DNA from: Candidatus Moranbacteria bacterium RIFCSPHIGHO2_02_FULL_40_12b
Lineage (GTDB): Bacteria; Patescibacteriota; Minisyncoccia; Moranbacterales; 2-12-FULL-40-10
Direction: 5' to 3'
Assembly (NCBI GenBank): GCA_001784725.1
Contig: MFRX01000034.1
Span: 657-44,570 of the forward strand
Length of the DNA: 43,914 nucleotides
Made by a program: the position numbers and the translations under genes. Positions 13,811-21,928 of the stretch are shown piece by piece. Positions within the stretch are counted from its first letter, which is position 1. Each line of letters begins with the position of its first letter. The notes under the pieces were generated by a model. That model did no database searches and had not been told where the DNA came from. It was given only the letters and a program-made list of their open reading frames with translations.

Positions 13811-14803
13811 GTGATCAAAATAGCAATAAATGGTTTTGGAAGAATAGGGAGACCGTCGCTCAAAATCGCGCTGGAAAAAAAAGGCATTGATGTGGTCGCC
13901 ATCAATGATTTAACCGACATTAAAACCGCGGCGCATCTTCTGAAATACGATTCGTCCTATGGAATTTATCCAAAATCAGTGGAGGCGGACGGGGAAAATT
14001 CGGAACTGATTATTGATGGCGTGCGGATAAAATATTTCAAGGAACCAGATCCGGAAAAACTTCCCTGGGGGGATTTGGGCGTGGATATCGTTCTGGAATG
14101 CACGGGTATCTTTGAAACCAAAGAAGACGCGGGAAAGCACTTAAAAGCCGGCGCCAAAAAAGTGATTCTTTCCGCGCCGCCCAAGGATGATATTCCGGTA
14201 TATTTATTGGGAGTTAACGAAAATGACTACCAGGAAGAGGATATTATTTCTAACGGATCCTGCACCACCAATTGCCTGGCGCCTATAATAAAAGCGCTGG
14301 ATGATAATTTTGGCGTGGAAAAGGGATTTATGACCACTACTCATTCTTACACTAACGATCAGCGATTGCAGGACATGCCTCACAAGGATTTAAGAAGAGC
14401 CAGAGCGGCGGCGCAAAATATCATTCCCACCACGACCGGCGCGGCCAAAACCGTCGGAAAAGCCATTAAGCACTTAGAAGGAAAATTGGACGGTATTTCT
14501 CTTCGTGTTCCAACGCCTGTTGTTTCAATAGTTGATTTTATCTGCAATTTGAAAAAAGAAGCGAATGTTGAGGAAATTAATAATGCTTTCAAAAGCGCTT
14601 CAGAAAATGAACTGAAAAATATTTTAACCGTTTCAGATGAACCACTGGTTTCCATGGATTACAAAGGCAATCCGCATTCCGCGATTGTGGACCTTCCGCT
14701 TACGATGGCCAACGGAAATCTGGCGAAAGTCGTCGGCTGGTATGACAATGAGTGGGGATATTCAAATAGATTAGTAGAACTAGCGCAATTTGTAAGCAAA
14801 TAA
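13811..14803 (+). CDS. gap: Glyceraldehyde-3-phosphate dehydrogenase
   Basis: Glycolytic NAD(P)-dependent enzyme making 1,3-bisphosphoglycerate. At 330 aa it has normal length. The Rossmann motif INGFGRIGRPSL is at the N-terminus. Asp33 (AINDLTD) favours NAD over NADP. The catalytic Cys151 is in SNGSCTTNCLAP and the partner His is in TTHSYTNDQRLQD. The C-terminus SMDYKGNPHSAIVD...WYDNEWGYSNRL is typical. The start is GTG, with no ATG nearby and no Shine-Dalgarno. With tpiA and fba it covers the middle of glycolysis. The one oddity, RPSLK for the usual RxxxR, is minor. Confidence 0.96.
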   Translation: MIKIAINGFGRIGRPSLKIALEKKGIDVVAINDLTDIKTAAHLLKYDSSYGIYPKSVEADGENSELIIDGVRIKYFKEPDPEKLPWGDLGVDIVLECTGIFETKEDAGKHLKAGAKKVILSAPPKDDIPVYLLGVNENDYQEEDIISNGSCTTNCLAPIIKALDDNFGVEKGFMTTTHSYTNDQRLQDMPHKDLRRARAAAQNIIPTTTGAAKTVGKAIKHLEGKLDGISLRVPTPVVSIVDFICNLKKEANVEEINNAFKSASENELKNILTVSDEPLVSMDYKGNPHSAIVDLPLTMANGNLAKVVGWYDNEWGYSNRLVELAQFVSK

Positions 14804-14971
14804 AATAAGTGATTTTCGATAGTCGGAAACGAAAGAATTTCAAATTTCCAATTTCAAAATTCAAATCAAATTCCAATAAGTAAATTTTTAAAAATTTTTA
14901 GTACCCAACTTTATTACTGAAGCTATTACTGAATTAATTCAGTAATATAACAAGTAAATAAATTAACCGTG

Positions 14972-15000
14972 TTGACAAAATTCAGCCAATCTGCTATATT
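14972..15000 (+). promoter_or_regulatory. Consensus sigma70 promoter of the candidate structured RNA
   Basis: TTGACA at 14972, exactly 17 nt, TATATT at 14995. One of the best promoters in the window, yet no protein gene of credible length follows for 860 nt. The predicted start is near 15007. The preceding 14804-14971 is AT-rich without recognisable features. Confidence 0.85.
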
Positions 15001-15006
15001 ATTTGC

Positions 15007-15709
15007 ACATTAGTTTTTTTAACAATTTTTTCTAAAACCTTCAGGAAAAAGGGGGTGATATATGAAAGATAAAGCCGCGTAATTAGCTATGTGGTATTAG
15101 AAATTTTCGGGACCTCCTCTGTACCGGCAGAGAGTTGGGCGAGACAAAAAAGCCGGAATTATTTCGAAGAAATACATTGGTTTAGAACTGGAGGATTCTT
15201 CTATGATTTACCTAATACGCGATCCTAGAAGAAGGATTGCAAAGGAGTAATTAAATAAGGTCGGATTTCGGAAACAGAGGATAAATCAAAGCGGAATAAA
15301 ATGTCCCAGTTGAATTGGCCATGTAAAAATCTCCTATAAGCACTTAGGTGCATAAAAAATAGAGATCATCGGTCCAATCAGGGGCGGCCCGTAGTGGTCC
15401 CGCGAAGCCGGACGACGGTACCGGCATATAAGTTTCCGTCAAAATTTTTCGATCTTTGACATAATCTCAAGCACTGCGGCGATTATGAGCCAGTACTCAT
15501 AATACCGGCTAATCACCGGGACATCCCCTCGTGCTTGAGAATTAATAACGCATCCGTTTGATGCGAAAATACGCGGACAAAAATGCCAAAATGATTTGCT
15601 ATTACAGCAAAAAGGCAGCGGCAACAATAGCCGCAAAGTCCGCAAAAAACCAAGGCACATGATGCGCGATCAATCTAATGAAGATTGGCGACAGCTCATG
15701 TGCCTTTTT
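15007..15709 (+). ncRNA. Candidate large structured non-coding RNA (about 700 nt)
   Basis: Between a consensus promoter and an intrinsic terminator, this stretch has no coding frame of credible length but many perfect hairpins: CTCTG/CAGAG at 15117, TATTTC/GAAATA at 15160, GCGATCCT/AGGATTGC at 15219-15240, GCAC/GTGC at 15340, GACGG/CCGTC at 15414-15440, a 10-bp TCTCAAGCAC/GTGCTTGAGA (15465, 15531) enclosing ATTATGAG/CTCATAAT and CCGG/CCGG, GCATC/GATGC at 15550, and GCGGAC/GTCCGC (15573, 15638) enclosing two more hairpins. The loop of the 15219 hairpin can pair with TCTTCT at 15197, suggesting a pseudoknot. It does not show RNase P RNA, tmRNA or SRP RNA signatures. A 6-codon frame with a strong ribosome site (GGGGGTGAT, MKDKAA at 15062) lies near the 5' end. 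Function unknown. Confidence 0.6.
15652..15709 (+). terminator. Terminator of the structured RNA
   Basis: 11-bp stem AAGGCACATGA/TCATGTGCCTT followed by T5, with an inner CAATCT/AGATTG hairpin in the loop. Confidence 0.85.
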
Positions 15710-15777
15710 AATTTGCCGCAAAACATAAAAAATGGTACAATTACAATGCAAATTAATAAATTACGAATAATTTTTTC

Positions 15778-15825
15778 AAGGTTCAACCTTTCCCGTTGCT
15801 CTGCTCCTCCTCAAGGTTGAACCTT
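15778..15825. repeat. AAGGTTCAACCTT inverted-repeat element, copy 3
   Basis: Same 13-bp arms as copies 1 and 2 with a core CCCGTTGCTCTGCTCC, located just before the amidohydrolase gene. Confidence 0.85.
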
Positions 15826-15858
15826 GCCGCAATATTTTTTTAACTTTTCACTTATTTT

Positions 15859-17430
15859 ATGTACGACATAATTATCAAAAACGGAACTATTATTGACGGC
15901 ACGGGAAAGCCAATGTTCCGGGCGGATGTCGGAATTAAGGAAGATGAAATAAAAGAAATCGGGGAACTGCATAACGAACACGCCCATAAAACAATTGACG
16001 CCTCGGGGCAATACGTGGCGCCTGGTTTTGTGGATGTCAACAACCATTCCGACACCTATTGGAGATTTTTCATCAGCCCCGATTTGCCAAGCTTGATTTA
16101 TCAGGGAATCACGACGATTGTGGGAGGAAATTGCGGCTCATCGCTGGCGCCCCTGGTAAACAAAGACATCATTCAGTCCGTTCAGAAATGGACTGACATA
16201 AGATACGTGAACCTTAACTGGCTCAGAATGGATGAGTTTCTGGAGGAAATGGAAAGGAGAAAAATTTCCGTCAATTTTGCCACTTTGGTCGGCCACAGCA
16301 CGCTCCGGCGGGGAGTTATGGGAGACGCGGTGAGAGGGCTGAACACCGAAGAAGTAAAGAAAGTAAAGCATATGCTTAATGACGCGATAAAGGACGGAGC
16401 GATAGGGTTTTCCACCGGGTTGGTTTATACTCACGCGAAGCTGGCTTCAGAAAAAGAAATTACTGAGCTGATTTCAGTCGTGAAGAAATTTGACGGCGTT
16501 TATGCGACCCATATTCGCGGAGAATCAAGTGAATTAATGAAGGCGGTTGAGGAAGCGATACGAGTCGCCCAAATATCCGGAGTGAAACTGCAAATAACCC
16601 ATCTTAAGGCGATGGGAAAAGAAAGCTGGCATTTAATGGATGAGGCGCTAAATTTAATTGAGACCGCCCGCGCCAGCGGAGTGGATGTTGATTTTGACGT
16701 ATATCCCTACGATTATACCGGTTCGGTTTTATATACGCTTCTTCCCGACTGGGTGGCTGAAGGAGGGAAAAAAGCGATGATTTCCCGGCTAAAAGACCCG
16801 TCAATCCGCTCAAAGGTTATCGCGGAGATGATAACTGACGGTTTTGATTATTCAAAGGTCTTCATTTCTATTTCGCCGCTTGATAAAAATCTCCGCAAGA
16901 AAAAGATCGTTGATATCGCAAAAAATCTGGGAAAAAGCGTGGAAGAAACAGTAATCGACACCCTTGTCGCCAGTGAAGGCAGAGTGATGACAATCCTCGA
17001 TGTTTTGAGCGAGAAAAATGTCGAGAAAGCCATAAAAAATCCTTTTTCAATAATTTCTTCCAATGGAGCGGGATATAACACCGATCATTACAAAACCGGA
17101 GAGCATATTCACGCGAGGAATTTTGGATCATTCCCGAGAGTTCTCGCGAAATATGTAAGAGACCGGAAAATTATTAGCTGGGAAGAAGCAGTACGCAAAA
17201 TGAGCGGCAAGCCGGCGGAAAAGTACGGAATTAAGAAAAGGGGACTGATCAAAAATGGCAACTTTGCCGATGTAATTGTTTTTAATCCGAATGAAATTCA
17301 AGACCTCGCGACCAAAGAAAATCCCTATCAGTATTCAAAAGGGATTAATTGGATGATGGTCAACGGAAAAGTTGTCTTGGAAAACGGCAAATATAACGGA
17401 ATAAGAGCGGGAGAAGTAATAAGAAGATAA
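15859..17430 (+). CDS. N-acyl-D-amino-acid deacylase-like amidohydrolase
   Basis: 523-aa metal-dependent hydrolase of the D-aminoacylase branch of the amidohydrolase superfamily, which removes acyl groups from N-acyl-D-amino acids. Family features: IIKNGTIIDGTGKPMFRADVGI at the start, a modified metal site DVNNHSDTYW where HSH is usual, GNCGSSLAPL, LVGHSTLRRGVMG, YATHIRGES, LQITHLKAMGKESW, and the C-terminal IKKRGLIKNGNFADVIVFNP. The replacement of the classical HxH by NHSD is typical of this branch, which uses one metal. It lies before murD, so it may act in turnover of D-amino-acid cell-wall fragments; that is inference. A related dihydroorotase-type function is possible but less likely. 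Confidence 0.87.
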   Translation: MYDIIIKNGTIIDGTGKPMFRADVGIKEDEIKEIGELHNEHAHKTIDASGQYVAPGFVDVNNHSDTYWRFFISPDLPSLIYQGITTIVGGNCGSSLAPLVNKDIIQSVQKWTDIRYVNLNWLRMDEFLEEMERRKISVNFATLVGHSTLRRGVMGDAVRGLNTEEVKKVKHMLNDAIKDGAIGFSTGLVYTHAKLASEKEITELISVVKKFDGVYATHIRGESSELMKAVEEAIRVAQISGVKLQITHLKAMGKESWHLMDEALNLIETARASGVDVDFDVYPYDYTGSVLYTLLPDWVAEGGKKAMISRLKDPSIRSKVIAEMITDGFDYSKVFISISPLDKNLRKKKIVDIAKNLGKSVEETVIDTLVASEGRVMTILDVLSEKNVEKAIKNPFSIISSNGAGYNTDHYKTGEHIHARNFGSFPRVLAKYVRDRKIISWEEAVRKMSGKPAEKYGIKKRGLIKNGNFADVIVFNPNEIQDLATKENPYQYSKGINWMMVNGKVVLENGKYNGIRAGEVIRR

Positions 17431-17560
17431 ACCTTTACGAATTACGAATCCAGTACTAATATACGAATAATATTTTTCTTTTAAAAAAAGGACTAAGATG
17501 TTTTTTCTAGTTCTTCTAATTTAAAAAATTCGTAAATTTATAGTTGATTTGTAATTAGTA
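17431..17560. repeat. Family I intergenic repeat before murD
   Basis: TACGAATTACGAATCCAG and later AATTCGTAAATTTATAG...TTTGTAATTAGTA, ending just before the murD start. Confidence 0.7.
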
Positions 17561-17567
17561 GGTGTTT

Positions 17568-18977
17568 ATGGATAAATCTTTCTTTGAGGGAAAACGGGTG
17601 ACTGTTTTCGGACTTGGGCTTCATGGGGGAGGAGTGGGAATTGTCAGGTTTCTCGCGAGTTGCGGCGCGAAAGTCATCGTAACGGACATCAAAACCAAAG
17701 AGCAATTGTCCGCTTCAATCGAAAAACTCAAGGATCTGAAAAACATAGAGTATATTCTTGGGCAGCACAGAACCGAGGACTTTACCAAGGTGGATATGAT
17801 TATAAAATCACCGCCAATTCCCTGGAATAATAAGCACATAAAACTTGCCCTGGAACACAAGATTCCGGTGGAAATGGATTCCAGCTTGTTTTTTAAAATG
17901 TGCGAAAATCCGATAATCGGAGTGACAGGCACAAAAGGGAAAACGACCACCGCGTCAATGATTTATGAAATACTGAAAGCGGCGGAAAAAAATCCTGTCA
18001 GAGTCGGAATTGGACAGGCGTCAGTGCTGGACAAACTGGATTTGTTGAAAAAAAATTCGGCAGTCGTCGCGGAACTTTCCAGCTGGCGTTTGTCGGCCTT
18101 GGGAAGGGCGCAAATAAGCCCAAAAATTGCCGTCTTTGTGAATTTTATTCCGGATCATCTGAACTATTACTCTTCAGTAGACAGTTATCTGAAGGATAAG
18201 AAGAACATTTTTCTTTATCAGAATCCAAATGACTGGCTGGTGATAAATGAAGATGACGAAGTTCTGAAAAAAGTGTCCGGCGAAGCAAAATCACAGGTGC
18301 TGAAGTTCTCGGCGAGGCCGGTGAGAAAAGGGATGTCGGTTTTTTTTGATAACGGAGCGATTTATCTTAATAACGGAATTGATTCAAAGAAAGTTATGGA
18401 TGCCAAGGAAATAAAAATTCGCGGCCGGCACAATGTCTATAATATTATGGCGGCAATCGGAGCCGCTTTTGCTTTTGGGGTTGATATTGAAAACATTAGA
18501 AAGGCGCTTGTTGAGTTCAGGGGAATAGCCCACCGCCTGGAATTTGTGCGGGAAAAAAATGGAGTGGTATATTATAACGACACGGCGGCGACTATTCCGG
18601 AATCGGTAATTTCCGCGATTGAGTCATTTACGGAACCGGTAATTCTTATTGCCGGAGGCAACGACAAAAATCTTGATTTTTCCGGGCTGGGAAAAACAAT
18701 TGCTGAAAAAATCAAAGGAATAGTTTTGCTCAAAGGCAACGCCACGGACAAATTAATTGACCAAATTCGCAGAAATCTTTCCGCAAATGACAAAGACAGG
18801 GAATTTAAAGTTGTCGATTCAATGGAAAAAGCGGTGGAAGAAGCGGCGAGAGTCGCGGAACCGGGAAATATCGTTCTTCTTTCTCCGGGCGCGGCCAGTT
18901 TCGGCCTATTTCTCAATGAATTCGACCGCGGGGACAAGTTTAAAGAAGCGGTGAGTAGACTTAAATTAAAACATTAA
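17568..18977 (+). CDS. murD: UDP-N-acetylmuramoyl-L-alanine:D-glutamate ligase
   Basis: Cytoplasmic ATP-dependent ligase adding D-Glu to UDP-MurNAc-L-Ala in peptidoglycan synthesis. At 469 aa it has family length. Domain 1 shows GKRVTVFGLGLHGGGVG; the P-loop of the central domain is GVTGTKGKTTT; AELSSWRLSAL and VNFIPDHLNYY follow; the C-terminal ligase domain has HRLEFVREKNGVVYYND and LLSPGAASFGLFLNEFDRGDKF. The ATG at 17568 gives the canonical N-terminus; the GTG two codons earlier is less likely. It is followed by a family IV repeat, and no other mur gene is in the window. Confidence 0.94.
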   Translation: MDKSFFEGKRVTVFGLGLHGGGVGIVRFLASCGAKVIVTDIKTKEQLSASIEKLKDLKNIEYILGQHRTEDFTKVDMIIKSPPIPWNNKHIKLALEHKIPVEMDSSLFFKMCENPIIGVTGTKGKTTTASMIYEILKAAEKNPVRVGIGQASVLDKLDLLKKNSAVVAELSSWRLSALGRAQISPKIAVFVNFIPDHLNYYSSVDSYLKDKKNIFLYQNPNDWLVINEDDEVLKKVSGEAKSQVLKFSARPVRKGMSVFFDNGAIYLNNGIDSKKVMDAKEIKIRGRHNVYNIMAAIGAAFAFGVDIENIRKALVEFRGIAHRLEFVREKNGVVYYNDTAATIPESVISAIESFTEPVILIAGGNDKNLDFSGLGKTIAEKIKGIVLLKGNATDKLIDQIRRNLSANDKDREFKVVDSMEKAVEEAARVAEPGNIVLLSPGAASFGLFLNEFDRGDKFKEAVSRLKLKH

Positions 18978-19030
18978 AACATTAAAACATAAAAACAATA
19001 AAACAAATTCTGTTCTTGTGTTTTAATGTT
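18971..19030. repeat. Family IV repeat (ACATTAAAAC...GTTTTAATGT)
   Basis: ACATTAAAACATTAAAACAT and the mirrored TGTTCTTGTGTTTTAATGTT, before the flavoprotein gene. A second copy stands at 40765-40836 before the tRNA-Trp pair. Confidence 0.75.
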
Positions 19031-19041
19031 CATTTGCTTTT

Positions 19042-19956
19042 ATGGCATACGATTTAGCCATAGTGGGCGCCGGACCGGCCGGGCTTTCCGCTTCGGTTTA
19101 CGCTTCGCGTTATGGAATAAAAAATATAATTATCGGAGAAATGCCTGGCGGACTGACCACTAAAACCCACGAAATTGGAAACTGGCTGGGAACAGAAAAA
19201 ATAACCGGTTTTGAGTTTGCCCAAAAAGCAGCCAATCACGCCAAAAGTTACAGCGCGGAAATTATTTCAGCCACCGTTGACCAGTTAGAGGAAAAAAATG
19301 GCAATTTTATTTTATTCGCGAGTGACGGGAAAAAAATAGAGGCAAAAACGATTCTTTTGGCAATGGGGACCAGACACCGAAAACTTGGGATTCCGGGCGA
19401 GAAAGAATTTCTGGGCAAAGGCGTTTCTTATTGCGCCACCTGTGATGGATTTTTTTTCCGGGGGAAAATTGTGGCGGTAGCCGGCGGAAACGACAGCGCG
19501 GCGGAAGCGGCGGTTTTTTTGGCAGGCATTGCGGAAAAAGTTTACATAATCTACCGAGGTGAAAAACTGCGCGCCGAAAAATTCTGGACTGAAGCGATTA
19601 AAAATAATTCCAAAATAGAAGTGATTTGTAATACCAGTATCAAGGAGATTGAAGGAGATCAGAGGGTGGAAGGAATTATTTTAGACAATCCGCGTCAAAA
19701 TTCCGAAACCTTAAAAGTTGACGGAATTTTTATTGAAATCGGGCTTGATCCCAACACGGAATTGGTAAGAAATTTGGAAGTTGATTTAGACGAGGAGGGG
19801 TATATAAAAATTTCTCCTGACGGAAAGACTTCGACGCGGGGCGTCTGGGCGGCCGGAGACATTACCGACGGTTCCAATAAATTCAAGCAAATTGTGACGG
19901 CCGCGTCCGAAGGGGCGATTGCCGCACGCGGCATCCAGCAGTATTTGAAGAAATAA
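19042..19956 (+). CDS. trxB: Thioredoxin reductase-like FAD/NAD(P) oxidoreductase
   Basis: 304-aa two-domain flavoprotein. The FAD-binding GAGPAGLSASVYASRYG is at residues 9-25; the redox-active CATC is at 131-134 followed by DG; the NAD(P)-binding stretch VVAVAGGNDSAAEAAVFLAG follows (GGNDSA for the more common GGGNSA); the C-terminus has GVWAAGDITDGSNKFKQIVTAASEGAIAA. The order and the CxxC position match TrxB, which reduces thioredoxin with NADPH. The altered GGND motif and missing HRR-type NADPH signature leave NADH or ferredoxin-type donors possible. It starts with ATG 11 nt after the family IV repeat and ends before a strong hairpin. Confidence 0.87.
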   Translation: MAYDLAIVGAGPAGLSASVYASRYGIKNIIIGEMPGGLTTKTHEIGNWLGTEKITGFEFAQKAANHAKSYSAEIISATVDQLEEKNGNFILFASDGKKIEAKTILLAMGTRHRKLGIPGEKEFLGKGVSYCATCDGFFFRGKIVAVAGGNDSAAEAAVFLAGIAEKVYIIYRGEKLRAEKFWTEAIKNNSKIEVICNTSIKEIEGDQRVEGIILDNPRQNSETLKVDGIFIEIGLDPNTELVRNLEVDLDEEGYIKISPDGKTSTRGVWAAGDITDGSNKFKQIVTAASEGAIAARGIQQYLKK

Positions 19957-19964
19957 TTTATTCG

Positions 19965-20015
19965 CTTGTTGACAATTTTTCACGGTCGGATAAAATTGTT
20001 AACAAGTATTTTTTG
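19965..20015 (+). terminator. 15-bp hairpin terminator after the trxB-like gene
   Basis: CTTGTTGACAATTTT and AAAATTGTTAACAAG with one G-T pair, then a T-rich tail. Confidence 0.8.
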
Positions 20016-20050
20016 TTTTTTATAAAATATGTAAGATTATAAACCAAAAA

Positions 20051-20078
20051 TGGACAAATCATTTTTTTTATGTATAAT
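20051..20078 (+). promoter_or_regulatory. Promoter of the tRNA-Ala/tRNA-Ile pair
   Basis: TGGACA at 20051, 16-nt spacer, TATAAT at 20073. It lies 29 nt before the first tRNA. Confidence 0.65.
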
Positions 20079-20106
20079 GAGACCTAACACTTTTTTATTT
20101 TAAAAA

Positions 20107-20179
20107 GGGCCGGTAGCTCACCTGGTAGAGCGCCTCATTTGCACTGAGGAGGTAGCGGGTTCAAGTCCTGTCCGGTCCA
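20107..20179 (+). tRNA. tRNA-Ala (anticodon TGC)
   Basis: Acceptor GGGCCGG pairs with CCGGTCC; anticodon loop TTTGCAC between CCTCA and TGAGG gives TGC; T arm CGGGTTCAAGTCCTG; discriminator A. CCA not encoded. Confidence 0.95.
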
Positions 20180-20182
20180 CAT

Positions 20183-20256
20183 GGGCGTATAGCTCAGTTG
20201 GTTAGAGCGCGTCACTGATAATGACGAGGTCCCAAGTTCGAATCTTGGTACGCCCA
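20183..20256 (+). tRNA. tRNA-Ile (anticodon GAT)
   Basis: Acceptor GGGCGTA pairs with TACGCCC; anticodon loop CTGATAA between GTCA and TGAC gives GAT; T arm CCAAGTTCGAATCTTGG; discriminator A. It follows tRNA-Ala by three bases, the pair normally found in rRNA operons, but no rRNA is present here. Confidence 0.95.
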
Positions 20257-20338
20257 CAATTTGACAAGAATAAAGTTATTCAATAAAGTGAAGTCAATAT
20301 AGTACTTTGCATTTTAAAAATAAAAAAGGAGGTATTAA

Positions 20339-20698
20339 ATGAACGCGGCTACGCTTAGTGAACGGATGAAAAAAGGAGGAGAATTAATATCACAATTATA
20401 TACAAAATGTCCAAAATGCCGTGAGATTAACTATGTTACAGAAGTAGCGAAATTAAACAAATGCCCAGGAGAAAAATGCGGATATGTGTATTCCTATCCA
20501 TTTTCGAAAACACAAAAGCTTAAAGAACTTCTTTGCAGAAAAGGAACCACCTGGGAAGATATTGGAGAATTTGTTTTGAAAACGCTGAACTCCATGAAAA
20601 AAAAGAAACAAAAAGTAGCGTTCTTATGCAAATTTCATAGTCTGATCTTGGAAGATTCTGAATGGAAACAAATGCAAAGGAAAGAAAAAGTATCATAA
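20339..20698 (+). CDS. Hypothetical zinc-ribbon protein
   Basis: 119-aa protein I do not recognise. Residues 20-45 form a probable zinc ribbon: CPKCREINYV...CPGEKCGYVY, with Cys pairs CxxC and CxxxxC. The rest is basic and helical, with a run of lysines (MKKKKQK) near residue 85. The start is strongly supported by AAAAGGAGG seven bases before the ATG. A terminator follows directly, so it is a single-gene unit. A nucleic-acid-binding role is plausible from composition only. Confidence 0.65.
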   Translation: MNAATLSERMKKGGELISQLYTKCPKCREINYVTEVAKLNKCPGEKCGYVYSYPFSKTQKLKELLCRKGTTWEDIGEFVLKTLNSMKKKKQKVAFLCKFHSLILEDSEWKQMQRKEKVS

Positions 20699-20705
20699 TA
20701 AAAAA

Positions 20706-20740
20706 GCAGGCGTCTGGTTATCATCAGGCGCCTCTTATTA
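20706..20740 (+). terminator. Rho-independent terminator
   Basis: AGGCGTCTG pairs with CAGGCGCCT (20708-20733), followed by a T-rich CTTATTATTT. Confidence 0.75.
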
Positions 20741-20825
20741 TTTGATTTATTATAATTTGACATAAAAAAACACTTGTAGTAATATAAAAGCAAGAAAAGC
20801 CCCGAGGGCTTTTTAAAAAAGGGCA

Positions 20826-20923
20826 GGTACGAATTTAGATTCGAATTACATCCGAATTATATTCAAATCCAGCAAAAAATAATTTGCATATAATTCGTGT
20901 ATAATTTGGATTATAATTCGCAT
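20826..20923. repeat. Family II intergenic repeat before secE
   Basis: TACGAATTTAGATTCGAATT and GAATTATATTCAAATCC, mirrored by TAATTCGTGTATAATTTGG and TATAATTCGCATATG. The last TATAAT (20912) is seven bases from the secE ATG, so the repeat may provide the promoter of a leaderless transcript. Confidence 0.65.
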
Positions 20924-21112
20924 ATGACAAATAAACTAATCACATTCATCAAAGAATCCAAAGCGGAACTCATGAAAGTGAACTGGCTGACCAAAAAGCA
21001 AACTATAAATTACACATTATTAGTTGTCGGCATCAGCTTGGCAGTCGCTCTTTTTTTGGGCGGATTGGATGTATTTTTTGGAAAGTTATTGGATAAGTTT
21101 ATTCTGAAGTAG
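20924..21112 (+). CDS. secE: Preprotein translocase subunit SecE
   Basis: 62-aa SecE of the minimal bacterial type: an amphipathic N-terminal helix, FIKESKAELMKVNWLTKKQTINYT, with the conserved E-x-x-K-V-x-W block, and one membrane helix (LLVVGISLAVALFLGGLDVFF). It stabilises SecY in the translocon. I take the ATG at 20924, because an upstream start at 20897 would only add residues from the repeat. It precedes nusG, rplK and rplA as in most bacteria. Confidence 0.92.
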   Translation: MTNKLITFIKESKAELMKVNWLTKKQTINYTLLVVGISLAVALFLGGLDVFFGKLLDKFILK

Positions 21113-21249
21113 GTTTTTTAAATATTAAGATGGCGGTCCCGCACAAAATTCCAATACTGGTTCAGGCAAAATTCAATTTCGCGCGTGGACGCCTTCGGCT
21201 GAATTTTTTCTAAAATTAAAATTTTGCGAGCGAATTTTTGCGGGATGCT

Positions 21250-21287
21250 CATTTTCGTTCCCGCTCGCTTCGCTCCGGACGAAAATG
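21250..21287 (+). promoter_or_regulatory. Hairpin that includes the nusG start codon
   Basis: CATTTTCGT (21250-21258) pairs perfectly with ACGAAAATG (21279-21287), whose last three bases are the nusG ATG; the loop is GC-rich (CCGCTCGCTTCGCTCC). Upstream, CCCGCACAAAATTC and GAATTTTTGCGGG form a second long inverted repeat. It looks like a repeat element inserted right at the gene start. Confidence 0.55.
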
Positions 21288-21830
21288 GCAAAGCAAACGC
21301 AACATCACGGCCGGGCTTGGTATGTAATCCACACCTATTCCGGTTACGAGGATAATGTGGCGAGAAATCTCAAGCAGAGAATTGAATCAATGGATATGCA
21401 GAATCTTATCTTTGAGGTAATTGTCCCCAAAGAAAAAAAGATAAAAATAAAAGGAGGAAAGAGAACAGTAATTGAAGAAAGAATTTATCCGGGTTATGTG
21501 CTAGTGGATATGATCGTCACAGACGCCTCCTGGTATGTTGTCCGCAACACGCCTAATGTCACCGGTTTTATCGGATTGGGGACCACGCCCACGCCGGTCG
21601 ATCCCAGGGAAATTGAATCAATCAAGAAAAGAATGGGAGTTCAGGAGCCGACTTATAAAATTGACGTCAAAGCAGGCGATGTGGTGAAAATAAATGACGG
21701 TCCGTTTAAGGATTTTGAAGGAAAGGTCCAGGAGACCGACGAAGATCGCGGAAAAGTAAAGGTGTTTGTTTCAATATTTGGAAGGGAAACTCCGGTTGAG
21801 CTGGATTTTCTGCAGGTAAAGAAGATATAG
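21285..21830 (+). CDS. nusG: Transcription antitermination/elongation factor NusG
   Basis: 181-aa NusG, which binds RNA polymerase and links it to ribosomes. The NGN domain opens with RAWYVIHTYSGYEDNVARNLKQR and has IYPGYVLVDM and WYVVRNTPNVTGFIG; the KOW domain is GDVVKINDGPFKDFEGKV. Length and order are normal. The ATG at 21285 lies in a hairpin and has no Shine-Dalgarno. It sits between secE and rplK, the usual bacterial order. Confidence 0.96.
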   Translation: MAKQTQHHGRAWYVIHTYSGYEDNVARNLKQRIESMDMQNLIFEVIVPKEKKIKIKGGKRTVIEERIYPGYVLVDMIVTDASWYVVRNTPNVTGFIGLGTTPTPVDPREIESIKKRMGVQEPTYKIDVKAGDVVKINDGPFKDFEGKVQETDEDRGKVKVFVSIFGRETPVELDFLQVKKI

Positions 21831-21928
21831 ATACGAATTAAAACACGAATTACATCCGAATTAAAATCCGAATATGAATTTAAAACATTCGGATAAAATT
21901 CGGGAATAATTCGGATAAAAATTAGGAT
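21831..21928. repeat. Family II intergenic repeat before rplK
   Basis: ACGAATTAAAACACGAATTA and CATCCGAATTAAAATCCGAA, mirrored by ATTCGGATAAAATTCGGG and AATTCGGATAAAAATTAGG. It ends at the rplK ATG. Confidence 0.7.

Noticed and set aside
15007..15709. RNase P RNA or tmRNA as explanation for the structured stretch
   Set aside because: I looked for the GAGGAAAGTC block of RNase P and for the TTCGAATCCC-type T arm with tRNA-like ends and an ALAA-type tag of tmRNA. None is there. The MKDKAA frame ends in AA but has no tmRNA context.
20107..20256. Remnant of an rRNA operon
   Set aside because: The tRNA-Ala(TGC)/tRNA-Ile(GAT) pair often sits between 16S and 23S genes, but no rRNA sequence flanks it here.
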